From positions 33,889 through 97,888 of the forward strand of contig JAAYKY010000041.1 of the NCBI GenBank assembly GCA_012522185.1: 64,000 nt of DNA, in the 5' to 3' direction. Position numbers and translations under genes: made by a program. Position 1 is the stretch's first letter. Every line of letters begins with the position of its first letter. The notes under the pieces were generated by a model that was given only the letters and a program-made list of their open reading frames with translations, searched no databases and was not told the DNA's origin. This DNA is from Flavobacteriaceae bacterium. GTDB lineage: Bacteria; Bacteroidota; Bacteroidia; Flavobacteriales; Weeksellaceae. Positions 1 to 9,755 of this stretch are shown here, one piece after another.

Positions 1-879
1 TTTCATCACCTTGTCCAAACTTGGACTTACGGGATCGTCGTTGAAGTCACCCATAGAAAGGATTTTCGCTTTTGGGTTTTCTGCACGGATCTCCTCAAAG
101 ATAGATTTCATCACTTCGGCTGCTTTTTGTCTTCTCGGACGGCTTCTCGCTTCACCCCCACTTCTTGAGGGCCAATGACTTACTAAAAAGGTAATTTCTT
201 CTCCGTCCAATAAACCTGTTACACGTAGTATATCACGGGTATAATCTCTTTTACCATCACTTCCATAAATTTCAATCACATAAGGTTTGGCCTTGGTTAC
301 TTCAAATCGACTTTTTTGGTAGATCAAAGCAACGTCCACGCCTCGTGCATCAAAGGAGTTGAAATGTACGACGCCATAATCGTATCTTTTTAATGCCGGT
401 TGATTAATAAGGTCTTCTACATTTTGGCGATTTTCGATTTCACAAAGCCCCACGATCACCGGAGCAGTTTGGGTTTCGGCTTTACCAAGTTCCGCAATCA
501 CTTCGGAAAGGTTTTTCAGTTTTTGGTTGTATTTATCTTCGTTCCAAACTTTTCTACCGCCTGGAGAAAACTCCTCTCGTTGTAAAATCAATGGTCGGAT
601 TACCTTTTTTCCTTCTAGATTTTCGTAGTTAAATTCGCCGTCGAAAGGTTCGGTTTCATAATTAGAAATTTCATCAACGGAGATTGAAATATGATACAAA
701 GAATCATTTGGGCTTCTTGTACCGTCTATATAACCCACAGAGACTTCTGTATCAAAAAGGTTTTCCACATTGTAAAAACCTACGGTTGCTGCCTGATAAT
801 TTTCCTGTCCATATAAGGACATTGAAAAGAATAGGGCAATAATGCTGAAAATCGTTAAAGATTTATTAATTTTAGTCAT
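1..879 (-). CDS. Secreted endonuclease/exonuclease/phosphatase family protein (3' end beyond window)
   Basis: The reverse strand is open for 293 codons from an ATG at 879 to the window edge, so the C-terminus is missing. The translation begins with a signal peptide ending in LYGQ and continues with FYNVENLFD, typical of Bacteroidota members of the DNase I-like fold. Visible active-site landmarks are CEIENRQNV (metal-binding Glu), DVALIY, SHWPSR and GDFNDDP (catalytic Asp-Asn). Members cleave phosphodiesters or phosphomonoesters in nucleic acids or lipids; the substrate cannot be read from sequence. The signal peptide implies an exported enzyme. It is divergent from a TonB receptor gene starting 87 bp away, and the receptor is followed by a DUF5689 lipoprotein, so a joint role in scavenging phosphorylated or nucleic-acid material is an inference. 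Whether it ends in a T9SS domain cannot be seen. Confidence 0.9.
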   Translation of the reverse strand, partial: MTKINKSLTIFSIIALFFSMSLYGQENYQAATVGFYNVENLFDTEVSVGYIDGTRSPNDSLYHISISVDEISNYETEPFDGEFNYENLEGKKVIRPLILQREEFSPGGRKVWNEDKYNQKLKNLSEVIAELGKAETQTAPVIVGLCEIENRQNVEDLINQPALKRYDYGVVHFNSFDARGVDVALIYQKSRFEVTKAKPYVIEIYGSDGKRDYTRDILRVTGLLDGEEITFLVSHWPSRSGGEARSRPRRQKAAEVMKSIFEEIRAENPKAKILSMGDFNDDPVSPSLDKVMK

Positions 880-891
880 GATATATTTTAT

Positions 892-899
892 TACTTTTG
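892..899 (+). promoter_or_regulatory. Possible -7 box (TACTTTTG) of the TonB receptor gene
   Basis: TACTTTTG matches the Bacteroidota -7 consensus TAnnTTTG and would put the transcript start about 60 bases before the ATG at 967. No TTG is present at the expected -33 distance, so support is partial. Confidence 0.35.
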
Positions 900-966
900 T
901 TGCCTCAAATTTCTTGGGTAAGACAATTAATTTGAGAGCGCTAAATTAAAGATAAAAATTCTTTGA

Positions 967-3753
967 ATGAATAAATTATTATTAAGTATGATTTTCAGTG
1001 TGATTTTTGGAATCGCGCTGATGGGTCAAACAAGAATTTCTGGAGTCGTGAAGGACTCCTCAACAGAAAAGGAGATATACAACCTTGCGGTAACCATTGT
1101 GGAAACCGGTGAGGAAGTAAGGACAGACCGGATTGGTTATTTCCAGTTCGTGGATGTTACGTCAGGTATTTATACCATTAGAGTTACGGGAGTTGGTTAT
1201 CAACCCTTTGAGAGAGAAGTGGTGGTAAACAACGAACCTCGAATTGATTTAGGTGATTTGATGGTGGTTTTCAACCCCAGAAGTGTAGAAATCGGAATTA
1301 TCACGCTGACCGAAGATGAATTATCGGCCGATGAGTCTTCTTCTCAGTCAGCGGCAGGTTTGCTTCAATCCTCTCAGGATGTTTTTGCAAGTACTGCTTC
1401 TTATGAATTAGGGGCTTATTGGTTCAAAGTTCGTGGGTATGATAACAAATACAACGATGTGTTTTTCAATGGAGTTCGTATGAACAAGATCTACAATGAT
1501 CGTGTGAATTTTGGTAACTGGGGTGGACTAAACGATGTAACGCGTCGTCCAGCTGAGCAAACCATCGGGATTGAACCTTCTGATTATGCTTTTGGAGATG
1601 TGGGAGGAGTAACTTATTACGATACTCGCCCTTCCACACTTCGCAAAGGAACCAGTTTGGCTTATTCTTTCACGAATCGTTCGTATAATCAGCGTGTTTT
1701 AGCCACTTACAACACTGGTTTGATGGACAATGGATGGGCTTTTATGGGTTCTGCTGCGAGAAGATGGGCAGAAGAAGGAGCCATCGAAGGTACTTTCTAT
1801 GATTCATGGGCGTACTTCTTTGCGGCTGAAAAAAAATTCAACGAAAAACATAGTATTGTGTTGAGTGGATTTGGAGCTCCTACTCGTCGTTCGACCAATA
1901 GCCCGAATACACAGGAAGTATATGATTTGATGGGCAAAGATTATAATGCGTACTGGGGATGGCAAGACGGTGAGAAAAGAAGTGAAAGAATTCGTAATTT
2001 CCACGAACCTCTAATTACTCTTACTCACCATTGGAATCTTTCTCCCAAGTCAAAACTTTTGACTTCGGTGGGCTATCAGTTCGGAAAAGACAGCAGAAGC
2101 CGTCTGGATTGGTTCAAAGCCAATAACCCTTCGCCGATTTATTACCGAAATCTTCCAAGCTACTATGCAACTGTAGATGGAACCACTCCGGAGCAAATCG
2201 AAGAAGTTATCCGTATGTGGCAAAATGATCAAAACTATTCACAGTTGGATTGGACCGATATTTACAATCAAAACTACAACCGAGGAACGGGAGCTGCTGC
2301 TTATGTTTTGGCCGCTGACGTGAACGAAGATCAAATTATGACCTTCTCAACTCGTTTCCAATCCCAAATCTTGAGTAATTTCAATTTCATTGCCGGATTT
2401 AATTATCAGAACACCCAATCTGAGCAATACAGAGAAGTTTTGGATTTATTGGGTGGAGATCATTTCGTGAACTATAATGCTTTCCAAAAATCTTTCTACA
2501 ACGTAGATGAAGATCCTAACCGCAAAGTCTATGTGGGAGACAAATACCAATACCACTATAACATCAGTCATCAAAGAGGAGATCTTTTTGTTCAGGGAAA
2601 ACTGGCTTTGAACAAATTTGATATCACATTGGGAATGAAAGCTGGTTATACTTCGGTTTTCAGAGATGGAAAATACCGTCACGAACAATACTTGGACAAT
2701 TCAAAAGGAAAGAGCAAAACTTATAATTTCTTTGATTTTGGAACAAAAGCACAGGTGCTTTATAAGTTAAATGGTAGAAACTTCTTCCAATTAAACGCAT
2801 TGTATGCTTCCAATGCTCCAACAATTGATGAGATCTTTCCAAATGCAAGATCCAACGATTACACCATCGATGAGAACAATTATTTGCAAAACGGAAACAA
2901 TTTGACGAGTTCAAAAATTCTTTCTACAGATTTGAGCTATATCCTGAGAGCTCCACGAGTGAAGGGACGTTTGACGGGTTATTATACCAAATTCTACGAT
3001 GAGTATGAGAAAAATTTCGGGTACATCGACACCGGTTCTGGAAATGCTAACTTATTTGGAGCTGAATTTATGTACAATGTGGACAAACTATTCTTTGGAG
3101 GAGAAATCGCAGCTGAAGTTCAGTTGACCACTACATTGACTTTATCAGCAGTTGCTTCCGTAGGACAATTCACTTACGACAACAACCCAACTTATCAGCG
3201 ATTCTCTGACAGCTATGCTACTGCATTGGTTGAGGGAAGCGATATGCTGCTTACGGTTGGAGCTGAAGCACCTCAGACTACTTATCTGAAAGATTACCGA
3301 GTGGCAACCGGACCTCAACAAGGTTATTCCTTAGGACTTGAATACCGCGACCCGAACTATTGGTGGATTGGCGCAACCGGAAACTATATGGCAAGCAATT
3401 ACCTAGATCCGGCTCCTTACCGAAGAACTTCAGGGGTCTGGGGAAGTCAGCCTTGGAATTATACAGACGATATGGTGAGAGATTTTCTACAACAAGAAAG
3501 ATTCTCAGATGAATTTATGCTGAACCTTAACGCAGGTAAAACCTTCCGCTTTGGAAAATACTTCATGGGAATCAGTGCAAACGTAAACAACGTACTCAAC
3601 AACCGTCAATATGTAACCGGAGGATTTGAGCAAGTGCGTATCGGAAACCTCGACGTATTGGCAAACCGCCCCGGATATGACAAAGTTTTCGCACCAAGGT
3701 ATTGGTACGACAGAGGACGTTCTTATTTCATCAATGTTTTCTTCAGATTTTAA
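967..3753 (+). CDS. TonB-dependent outer membrane receptor with carboxypeptidase-like regulatory domain
   Basis: 928 residues. A signal peptide (about 1-20, ending LMGQ) is followed by a carboxypeptidase-D-like regulatory domain (about 22-105, starting ISGVVKDSSTEKEIYNLAV with a GYFQF turn). A plug region follows (FKVRGYDNKYNDVFFNGVRMN near 155), then a long beta-barrel that ends in the aromatic FRF typical of Bam-inserted barrels. It should move a bulky substrate across the outer membrane using TonB energy. It lacks the SusC plug signature (a DAVATSLYG-type motif) and has no SusD partner; the DUF5689 lipoprotein starts 27 bp downstream and probably shares its transcript. The secreted endonuclease is divergent upstream. 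The substrate is unknown; nucleotide, phosphate or peptide uptake are all possible. Confidence 0.93.
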   Translation: MNKLLLSMIFSVIFGIALMGQTRISGVVKDSSTEKEIYNLAVTIVETGEEVRTDRIGYFQFVDVTSGIYTIRVTGVGYQPFEREVVVNNEPRIDLGDLMVVFNPRSVEIGIITLTEDELSADESSSQSAAGLLQSSQDVFASTASYELGAYWFKVRGYDNKYNDVFFNGVRMNKIYNDRVNFGNWGGLNDVTRRPAEQTIGIEPSDYAFGDVGGVTYYDTRPSTLRKGTSLAYSFTNRSYNQRVLATYNTGLMDNGWAFMGSAARRWAEEGAIEGTFYDSWAYFFAAEKKFNEKHSIVLSGFGAPTRRSTNSPNTQEVYDLMGKDYNAYWGWQDGEKRSERIRNFHEPLITLTHHWNLSPKSKLLTSVGYQFGKDSRSRLDWFKANNPSPIYYRNLPSYYATVDGTTPEQIEEVIRMWQNDQNYSQLDWTDIYNQNYNRGTGAAAYVLAADVNEDQIMTFSTRFQSQILSNFNFIAGFNYQNTQSEQYREVLDLLGGDHFVNYNAFQKSFYNVDEDPNRKVYVGDKYQYHYNISHQRGDLFVQGKLALNKFDITLGMKAGYTSVFRDGKYRHEQYLDNSKGKSKTYNFFDFGTKAQVLYKLNGRNFFQLNALYASNAPTIDEIFPNARSNDYTIDENNYLQNGNNLTSSKILSTDLSYILRAPRVKGRLTGYYTKFYDEYEKNFGYIDTGSGNANLFGAEFMYNVDKLFFGGEIAAEVQLTTTLTLSAVASVGQFTYDNNPTYQRFSDSYATALVEGSDMLLTVGAEAPQTTYLKDYRVATGPQQGYSLGLEYRDPNYWWIGATGNYMASNYLDPAPYRRTSGVWGSQPWNYTDDMVRDFLQQERFSDEFMLNLNAGKTFRFGKYFMGISANVNNVLNNRQYVTGGFEQVRIGNLDVLANRPGYDKVFAPRYWYDRGRSYFINVFFRF

Positions 3754-3780
3754 TTTAACAACGACATAATTTTACATAAA

Positions 3781-5772
3781 ATGAATACAATTAAGCAAAT
3801 CAAATTTATAGTCCTTGCCATGGTCGGTCTTTTGACGCTCAACTCATGTGTACAGGATGACGATTTCGCACTGCCGCCGGTAGTGTGTAATGACACTTGG
3901 ACGGCCAATCTAACGATTGCTGAACTAATGACTCAAGCCGAAAATTCAGATGATATCTTATTTTTCACTTCAGATGAAATCGTAGAAGGCTATGTAGTAT
4001 CAAGCGACTTAACTGGAAATTTCTTTAAAACAATTTCCATTCAAGATAGTCCATTCAGCCCTAACCGTGCTTTGCAAGTAGAAATGGACCGAACCAATCT
4101 GTTCAATAATTTCCCTTTAGGCTCAAAAGTAAAAGTAAACTTAAACGGTTTGAACGTAGGATTTGACCGTGGAACACTTAAAATCGGAGAAACTTATCAA
4201 GACGCAAACGGAAATATCCGTGTAGGAAGAATGGCAGAAAACAAAATTGACAGCCACGTAAAATTGGCTTGTGACCCTGTTGCAGACCTACAACCCGTTG
4301 TTTACGCATCGATTGCTGATGCGATTTCAGCAGTAGGAGCTTCCGATCGTATCAACACTTTGGTAACCATCCAAAATGTTCAATTCCAAGATGTAGGAGT
4401 TACCTATGCAGATGCAACCAACCAAACCACAGTAAACCTTAACTTGGTAGGAGCTACTGAAACAACAAACAACCAAAAAGTAGTATTGAGAACGAGTGGA
4501 TTTGCTGATTTTGCAGGTGAAACAGTTCCATCTGGAAGCGGAAGCATCACGGCTGTGTTAAGCGCATACGACTCAAACAACAACGGATCTATCACTGCGA
4601 GCGAATACCAATTGTTCATCAGAGATACAAATGACGTTCAGTTCAACAATCCAAGATACGGTGAAGGCGGAGGAACCCCAGGAGAATTCGAATTCCTTGC
4701 TTGTTTAGACGAAGATTTCTCTTCCTACAACGTGGACAATGAGTCTTTCCCAAACTATGAAAACATCTCTGTTCAGGGAACTCGCAAATGGAGAGTAAGA
4801 GAATTCAGTGCAAACCAATACATCGAGGTAAGCGCATTCCAAACCACTGGAGCAGTAGTTACACATTTCGTAGTACCTGTTAACTTCAGCGAAGCGGACA
4901 GTTTCTCTTTCAAAACCAAAGACGGACACAATAATGGAGATCCATTGAGAGTATATTATTCAACCAACTATACTCCCGGCGGTGACAATACAGGAGCAAC
5001 TCTTGTAAACATCACTTCTTCTTTCAATATCGCAACAGGTACAACCAATGGTTATGCAGATAACTTCACAGAATCCGGAAGCTATAGCTTTGATTCATTG
5101 AGCGGTCAAGGAGTAATCATCTTTGCTTACGAAGGTGGAAATGGAGTTACGACAACCATCCAGATTGATGACATTCAGATTGTGGACAATGATGACCCGA
5201 ACTGTTCATCTGGCGACGGAGGTGGTGGTGACGCTCCCAACCCACCGGCAGCAGATGCAATTCCATTGTTTGCAGGACATGATTTTGAAAACTGGGATAA
5301 CTTCATCGCAGGTTTAAATTCTTTTGGAATTAAATCCTATGCTACACAGAGCGCCGGAACCGGAATGAACGGAACTGCTTCTTTGGCTATCCAGACAGAC
5401 CCTACAACTACCAACGGAAACGACTACGTTTTCACTACGGTAGCACCTGCAGGATTACCTTCTAACTATAGCCGAATTACTTTCTATGTAAAAGGTACCT
5501 CCGATAAATCTGTTTCCCTAAATGTTTACAAAACAGACGGAACTTATTATGTTTTCAACTTAGGCGATTTAACCTCTAGCTCAACCATTGAGATGGCAGG
5601 AAACAACCAATACGGCGGAAACATCAATACCGGAGGAGACTGGGTTTTGGTAGCTCTTGATTTAAGTCAAATCACAGACCTGAACGTAGGACCGGGCGGA
5701 GATTCATTCGCTTTGAAAATCGGTAAAAACGCAAACTATGATTTGCATTTTGATAATTTCACAATCGAATAA
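3781..5772 (+). CDS. DUF5689 domain surface lipoprotein
   Basis: 663 residues. A lipoprotein signal ends at LNSC with Cys23. Residues about 40-230 are a DUF5689-type domain (IVEGYVVSSD, KTISIQDSP, GSKVKVNLNGLNVG), whose strand pattern looks like an OB-fold; that fold call is my inference. Two further beta-rich modules follow: one of choice-of-anchor J type (EDFSSYN... IDDIQIVDND, about 300-475) and one C-terminal jelly-roll-like segment (FAGHDFENW... LHFDNFTIE), separated by a Gly/Pro/Asp-rich linker. There is no T9SS sorting domain. It starts 27 bp after the TonB receptor and is followed by a hairpin terminator, so the two form an operon. It may act as the substrate-binding partner of the receptor, in a SusD-like position but not SusD-like in sequence. 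Confidence 0.85.
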   Translation: MNTIKQIKFIVLAMVGLLTLNSCVQDDDFALPPVVCNDTWTANLTIAELMTQAENSDDILFFTSDEIVEGYVVSSDLTGNFFKTISIQDSPFSPNRALQVEMDRTNLFNNFPLGSKVKVNLNGLNVGFDRGTLKIGETYQDANGNIRVGRMAENKIDSHVKLACDPVADLQPVVYASIADAISAVGASDRINTLVTIQNVQFQDVGVTYADATNQTTVNLNLVGATETTNNQKVVLRTSGFADFAGETVPSGSGSITAVLSAYDSNNNGSITASEYQLFIRDTNDVQFNNPRYGEGGGTPGEFEFLACLDEDFSSYNVDNESFPNYENISVQGTRKWRVREFSANQYIEVSAFQTTGAVVTHFVVPVNFSEADSFSFKTKDGHNNGDPLRVYYSTNYTPGGDNTGATLVNITSSFNIATGTTNGYADNFTESGSYSFDSLSGQGVIIFAYEGGNGVTTTIQIDDIQIVDNDDPNCSSGDGGGGDAPNPPAADAIPLFAGHDFENWDNFIAGLNSFGIKSYATQSAGTGMNGTASLAIQTDPTTTNGNDYVFTTVAPAGLPSNYSRITFYVKGTSDKSVSLNVYKTDGTYYVFNLGDLTSSSTIEMAGNNQYGGNINTGGDWVLVALDLSQITDLNVGPGGDSFALKIGKNANYDLHFDNFTIE

Positions 5773-5789
5773 TTGATTGGAATAAATTT

Positions 5790-5820
5790 AAAAAAACCTC
5801 GCTCTATGCGGGGTTTTTTT
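5790..5820 (+). terminator. Intrinsic terminator after the TonB receptor/DUF5689 operon
   Basis: An AAAAAACCTCGC arm pairs with GCGGGGTTTTTT (one G-U pair) around a TCTAT loop, followed by a T run. It lies 18 bases after the DUF5689 stop codon. Confidence 0.85.
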
Positions 5821-5867
5821 ATGCATTTTAATTCTTAGAAAATTAGTTTTCATCCCGTTCTAAATCC

Positions 5868-5875
5868 TAAATTTG
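5868..5875 (+). promoter_or_regulatory. Possible -7 box (TAAATTTG) of folC
   Basis: TAAATTTG matches TAnnTTTG and would give a leader of about 20 bases before the ATG at 5902. No clear -33 TTG is visible. Confidence 0.4.
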
Positions 5876-5901
5876 AAGTTTCTTTTGCAACTGATTATTT
5901 T

Positions 5902-7125
5902 ATGAATTTAAACTACGAAGAAACCGTCGAGTGGCTTTACAGCAAACTGCCCATGTTTCAACGAACCGGATCCTCAGCCTACAAAAAAGATTTAGGAAAC
6001 ATCCGCGCCCTGATGGAACATTTAGGAAATCCACATCGGGATTTTAAAACCATTCACGTAGCAGGAACCAATGGCAAAGGCAGCTGTTCCCATATGCTTG
6101 CATCTATTTTGCAGGAATACGGTTACAAAACCGGGCTGACGACTTCACCTCATTTAAAAGATTTTCGGGAAAGAGTTCGTGTCAATGGAGAAATTTGTCC
6201 GGAAAGCTTTGTAATCAAATTTGTAAAAGAAAATGCAAATTTCATTGAAGAACTAAATGCATCCTTTTTTGAAGTATCAGTCGCAATGGCTTTTGCTTAT
6301 TTCTCAAAAGAGAAATTGGATATTGCCATCATTGAAACCGGACTTGGAGGTCGTTTGGACTCTACCAACATCATCCATCCAGACCTATCGCTCATTACCA
6401 ATATCGGATTGGATCACACCGAAATTTTAGGGAAAACGCTTGCCGAAATTGCTAAAGAAAAAGCAGGAATCATCAAACCAAATTCCCCGGTTGTAATTGG
6501 CGAAGCAGAAGATGATTTAAAACAAATATTCATTGAAAAAGCAAAAGAAACTCAATCCGAAATTTATTTTGCTCAAAATTTTGAATTCCCCGAATACGAA
6601 TCTGACCTCAAAGGAACTTATCAGCTCAAAAACAAACGTAGCGTTCTCACCGGAATTCAAGTTCTCAAAGAAAAAGGCTTTCAAATCAACGAAAAAGCCA
6701 TCAAAAACGGTTTAAAAAACACAATTTCCAACACCGGATTGCGTGGTCGGTGGGAAGTTTTACAAGAAAATCCGCTTGTCGTGGCCGACACCGCTCATAA
6801 TCCACATGGTCTTTCTGAAGTGAAAAAGCAAATCGAACAAACGCCGTACGAAAAACTACATCTGGTGCTTGGATTTGTAAATGATAAAGACGTGATTTCC
6901 ATTCTTGAGTATTTCCCTGTCAATGCCCAATATTATTTTTCGGAGCCCGATGTTCCAAGGAAGCTGAAAATTGAAGATTTGAAAATGATAGTTCCCGAAA
7001 ATCTGAATGCAAATTACTATCCTACCGTAAAAGGTGCGCTTCAAGATGCTTTGAAGAAGGCTCAATCCAAAGACTTTATTTATGTAGGAGGAAGTACTTT
7101 CGTGGTAGCAGAGGCGATTGATTAG
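5902..7125 (+). CDS. folC: Bifunctional folylpolyglutamate synthase / dihydrofolate synthase
   Basis: 407 residues, normal for FolC. It adds glutamate to dihydropteroate and to folates, using ATP, in the cytoplasm. The P-loop GTNGKGS is at residues 55-61, followed by the family pattern TTSPHLKDFRERVRVNG and by ETGLGGRLDSTN and ITNIGLDHTEILG. The Mur-ligase C-terminal domain shows VADTAHNPHG and LVLGFVNDKD. It stands alone between the DUF5689 operon terminator and the convergent glycan genes. Confidence 0.95.
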   Translation: MNLNYEETVEWLYSKLPMFQRTGSSAYKKDLGNIRALMEHLGNPHRDFKTIHVAGTNGKGSCSHMLASILQEYGYKTGLTTSPHLKDFRERVRVNGEICPESFVIKFVKENANFIEELNASFFEVSVAMAFAYFSKEKLDIAIIETGLGGRLDSTNIIHPDLSLITNIGLDHTEILGKTLAEIAKEKAGIIKPNSPVVIGEAEDDLKQIFIEKAKETQSEIYFAQNFEFPEYESDLKGTYQLKNKRSVLTGIQVLKEKGFQINEKAIKNGLKNTISNTGLRGRWEVLQENPLVVADTAHNPHGLSEVKKQIEQTPYEKLHLVLGFVNDKDVISILEYFPVNAQYYFSEPDVPRKLKIEDLKMIVPENLNANYYPTVKGALQDALKKAQSKDFIYVGGSTFVVAEAID

Positions 7126-7146
7126 TCAAAATCAGGAATAAAAAAA

Positions 7147-7175
7147 TACCATCACTCAAATGAGAATGATGGTAT
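7147..7175 (-). terminator. Intrinsic terminator of the glycan gene trio, preceded by a UUGGUUAGG element
   Basis: Reading the minus strand, ATACCATCA pairs with TGATGGTAT and is followed by a run of seven T. The stretch just before it (complement of 7175-7186) reads TTGGTTAGGAGA, which is nearly repeated before the terminator at 31660-31680. A second hairpin (AGAAAGGCTT with AAGCTTTTCT, one mismatch) lies just upstream in the same transcript. Confidence 0.8.
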
Positions 7176-7298
7176 CTCCTAACCAACCTAATCCTAGAAA
7201 AGCTTTAAGCCTTTCTGTTGACAAAACTATGTGATTTTTCTCTAGTAGTCCATCCCTAAATTTTGGTATTTTGAAAATTTAGTATCTCAAAAGATATC

Positions 7299-7904
7299 TT
7301 AGTTTTCCGCTGAGTCCTTGTATTTGATGATTTTCCCAGGATTGCCAACGACAACGGCAAAGTCCGGAACATCCTTTATCACCACCGCACCGGCGCCGAT
7401 CATCGCCCATTTCCCAATTTTTACACCTTGAATGACCGATGCGCCAATCCCAATTTGCGAGCCCTCACCTACTTTGACATTTCCGGCCAAAGCCGCATTG
7501 GGAGAAATGTGTACAAAATCTTCAATCTGACAATCATGATCAATTGAGGAATTGGTATTTAAAATGCAATGTTGGCCAATTTTCACGTCTGCATTTACCG
7601 AAACACCCGCCATCACAACCGAGCCATTTCCAATCTGTGCGCGAAGCGAAATTGCCGTCGAGGTATGAATGATCGTTTCAAAATTCAGATTCGAATACTT
7701 TTCTGCCATTTTTTTTCGGGTGAAATTATTTCCCACCGAAAGAAATAACTTATCGGTATTTTCAGGCATGGTTCTGAGTACGGGATATTCCCAAATATTC
7801 TTCAAATCCGGGTTGTCGTCGATAAAGCCTTTGATTTCCAATCCGCTTGCTTCCGCTGCTTCCGCCACCACTTTGCCATGTCCGCTTGCGCCAAATAAAT
7901 ACAT
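7299..7904 (-). CDS. NeuD/PglD-family sugar O/N-acetyltransferase
   Basis: 201 residues. An N-terminal nucleotide-sugar-binding half (MYLFGASGHGKVV) is followed from about residue 85 by left-handed beta-helix hexapeptide repeats ending in VVVGNPGKIIKYK. PglD-type enzymes transfer acetyl from acetyl-CoA to a UDP-4-amino-sugar; NeuD-type enzymes acetylate sialic acid. It is last in a three-gene operon and starts 3 bp after the phosphoglycosyl transferase stop, which favours the PglD role in making N,N'-diacetylbacillosamine-like sugars. The aminotransferase and dehydratase that would complete that pathway are not beside it. Confidence 0.85.
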   Translation of the reverse strand: MYLFGASGHGKVVAEAAEASGLEIKGFIDDNPDLKNIWEYPVLRTMPENTDKLFLSVGNNFTRKKMAEKYSNLNFETIIHTSTAISLRAQIGNGSVVMAGVSVNADVKIGQHCILNTNSSIDHDCQIEDFVHISPNAALAGNVKVGEGSQIGIGASVIQGVKIGKWAMIGAGAVVIKDVPDFAVVVGNPGKIIKYKDSAEN

Positions 7905-7907
7905 ATT

Positions 7908-8513
7908 TTAATTATTTCCTTTAAAAACTTCCATAGTTGCTTGTCCTTCCTGCGAAATTCCTTCGCGAATGAAAACCTTTTTCAAGGTCTGAAATATAAT
8001 TTTCACATCCAGTAAAAAAGACAAATTTTCTACATACCAAACATCGAATTCAAACTTCTTTTCCCAAGAAATTGCATTTCGACCATTTACCTGAGCCCAT
8101 CCTGTAATTCCGGGGCGAACCCGATGGCGTTTTTTTTGTTCTTCATCATACAAAGGCAGGTACTGCACCAAAAGCGGTCTCGGTCCAATCAAACTCATAT
8201 CACCTTTGATTACATTTAAAAGTTGAGGGATTTCATCCAAAGAAGTTTTCCTCACAAATGAACCCATAGCAGTCAATCGTTCAGCGTCAGAAAGTAGATT
8301 TCCTTCGAGGTTCTTTTTGTCATTCATGGTTTTGAACTTGATAATCTTGAAAATCTTTTCATTCTTTCCAGGTCGTTTCTGAAAAAAGAAAGGTTTTCCC
8401 CGATTGGCAATTGACAGCCCTATCATAACGACGAGAAAAATCGGACTCAAGAATAGAAAACCGAGTAGTGCTGCCGAGAAATCGATGATACGTTTGATGA
8501 AATCTTTGTACAT
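7908..8513 (-). CDS. Monotopic phosphoglycosyl transferase (PglC-like sugar transferase)
   Basis: 201 residues, the short single-domain form. A membrane-embedded helix (about 8-35) precedes the bacterial sugar transferase domain, with [36 protein letters not shown] and [14 protein letters not shown]. It moves a sugar-1-phosphate from a UDP-sugar to undecaprenyl phosphate, starting a lipid-linked glycan at the inner face of the cytoplasmic membrane. The size and neighbours match PglC of protein-glycosylation clusters more than the long WcaJ-type enzymes. It starts 2 bp after the glycosyltransferase stop. Confidence 0.92.
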   Translation of the reverse strand: MYKDFIKRIIDFSAALLGFLFLSPIFLVVMIGLSIANRGKPFFFQKRPGKNEKIFKIIKFKTMNDKKNLEGNLLSDAERLTAMGSFVRKTSLDEIPQLLNVIKGDMSLIGPRPLLVQYLPLYDEEQKKRHRVRPGITGWAQVNGRNAISWEKKFEFDVWYVENLSFLLDVKIIFQTLKKVFIREGISQEGQATMEVFKGNN

Positions 8514-8515
8514 AA

Positions 8516-9679
8516 TTAATTACCTAACAACGACTTATATTCGCTCAATAATTCATTCCAAATATAAGTTCTTTCGTAATTTTCCAAAATTTGATTTCGA
8601 CTTATTTCCGCCCATTGATTTCTTTTTTGCGGATTTTCGATGATTTCTTTCATTGCCTCCAATAAACTTTCCCGATTTTTTGGAGGGACAATCCGACCGT
8701 TTTTACCGTCGCTGATGATTTCATTGCAACCGTTGATATTTGACACAATCGCTGGAAGCCCCATCGCACCGGCTTGCATCACTACATTGGGAAATCCTTC
8801 TCGGTAACTTGGAAATACCAGACAATCTGAAATCGCAAAATAAGGCCGAACATCCTCTTGAAATCCCAAGCTCTGAATTTGCGGATGGCTCTGAATTTTT
8901 TTCATGGTTTCAGGCAACAAAGGATCCAATTCTTCTTCCAAAGGCCCCACTAAAACCAATTTCGGAGTTTTCTTGAGATTCAATTTCGACAATTCACTAA
9001 AAGCAGAAACCAATTCATTCATCCCTTTATCGCCTACAAGACGTCCTACAAAAACGAAAACAAAATCATTTTCATCCAAATTTAAACTTTGCTTTCGTTT
9101 GATTTTTTCTTCATCTGAAATTTGATTGGGATCAAAAAATGAAGTATCAATCCCGTTGGAACTTCCTTTTCCTATGACTTTGAGTTTATCAGCGGTCGTA
9201 AATCCATTTTCGAGAATGATTTCATAAAGCCCTTGAGAATTGGGGTAAACTTTCGTCGCCGATGCATACGTCATTTTCTCGACTGCATTTAGAAGTTTTC
9301 TTTTTTTTCCTTTTGTTTCTAAAAGCGGCAAACCGGCCACCGTATGCAAACGATGAGGAACTCCGGCTAACTTAGCGGCTAAAATCCCGATTGTCCCGGC
9401 TTTGGGCGTGTGTGTATGAACGATTTGTGGTTTTTCTTTGCGAAGAAAAAGGTAAAGTCGAAACAGGGAAATCAAATCTTTTATAGGTGTGATCTGACGG
9501 GTCATTTCAATGGCTTCCACTCGTACGCTTTCTACTTTTTTTACAATTTCCAAATCTTCTCCCGGCGAGGAAACCGCTACCACATCGAAAAAGTCTGACA
9601 TAAATTTCAGCTGTCCTTTCAGTAAAATCTTCAGAGAAAGCGGAACAGTTGTAATCCGAATGAGTTTTGGGTAATTCAT
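8516..9679 (-). CDS. Glycosyltransferase family 4 (PglA-like)
   Basis: 387 residues with a GT-B fold. The N-terminal half carries the segment [15 protein letters not shown], and the donor-binding half has [17 protein letters not shown] and the EX7E-type segment [26 protein letters not shown]. It probably adds the second sugar to the lipid-linked sugar formed by the downstream phosphoglycosyl transferase. It is the first gene of the three-gene operon, translated almost without gaps. Sugar specificity cannot be read; the [11 protein letters not shown] segment resembles the PglA/WbnK type. Confidence 0.88.
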   Translation of the reverse strand: MNYPKLIRITTVPLSLKILLKGQLKFMSDFFDVVAVSSPGEDLEIVKKVESVRVEAIEMTRQITPIKDLISLFRLYLFLRKEKPQIVHTHTPKAGTIGILAAKLAGVPHRLHTVAGLPLLETKGKKRKLLNAVEKMTYASATKVYPNSQGLYEIILENGFTTADKLKVIGKGSSNGIDTSFFDPNQISDEEKIKRKQSLNLDENDFVFVFVGRLVGDKGMNELVSAFSELSKLNLKKTPKLVLVGPLEEELDPLLPETMKKIQSHPQIQSLGFQEDVRPYFAISDCLVFPSYREGFPNVVMQAGAMGLPAIVSNINGCNEIISDGKNGRIVPPKNRESLLEAMKEIIENPQKRNQWAEISRNQILENYERTYIWNELLSEYKSLLGN

Positions 9680-9755
9680 TTAAGTAAAAAATCACTCAAA
9701 AATAGAGAAATAAGGTGGAATATGCTTAAATGAAACATTAAGATTAGGAATTGGC

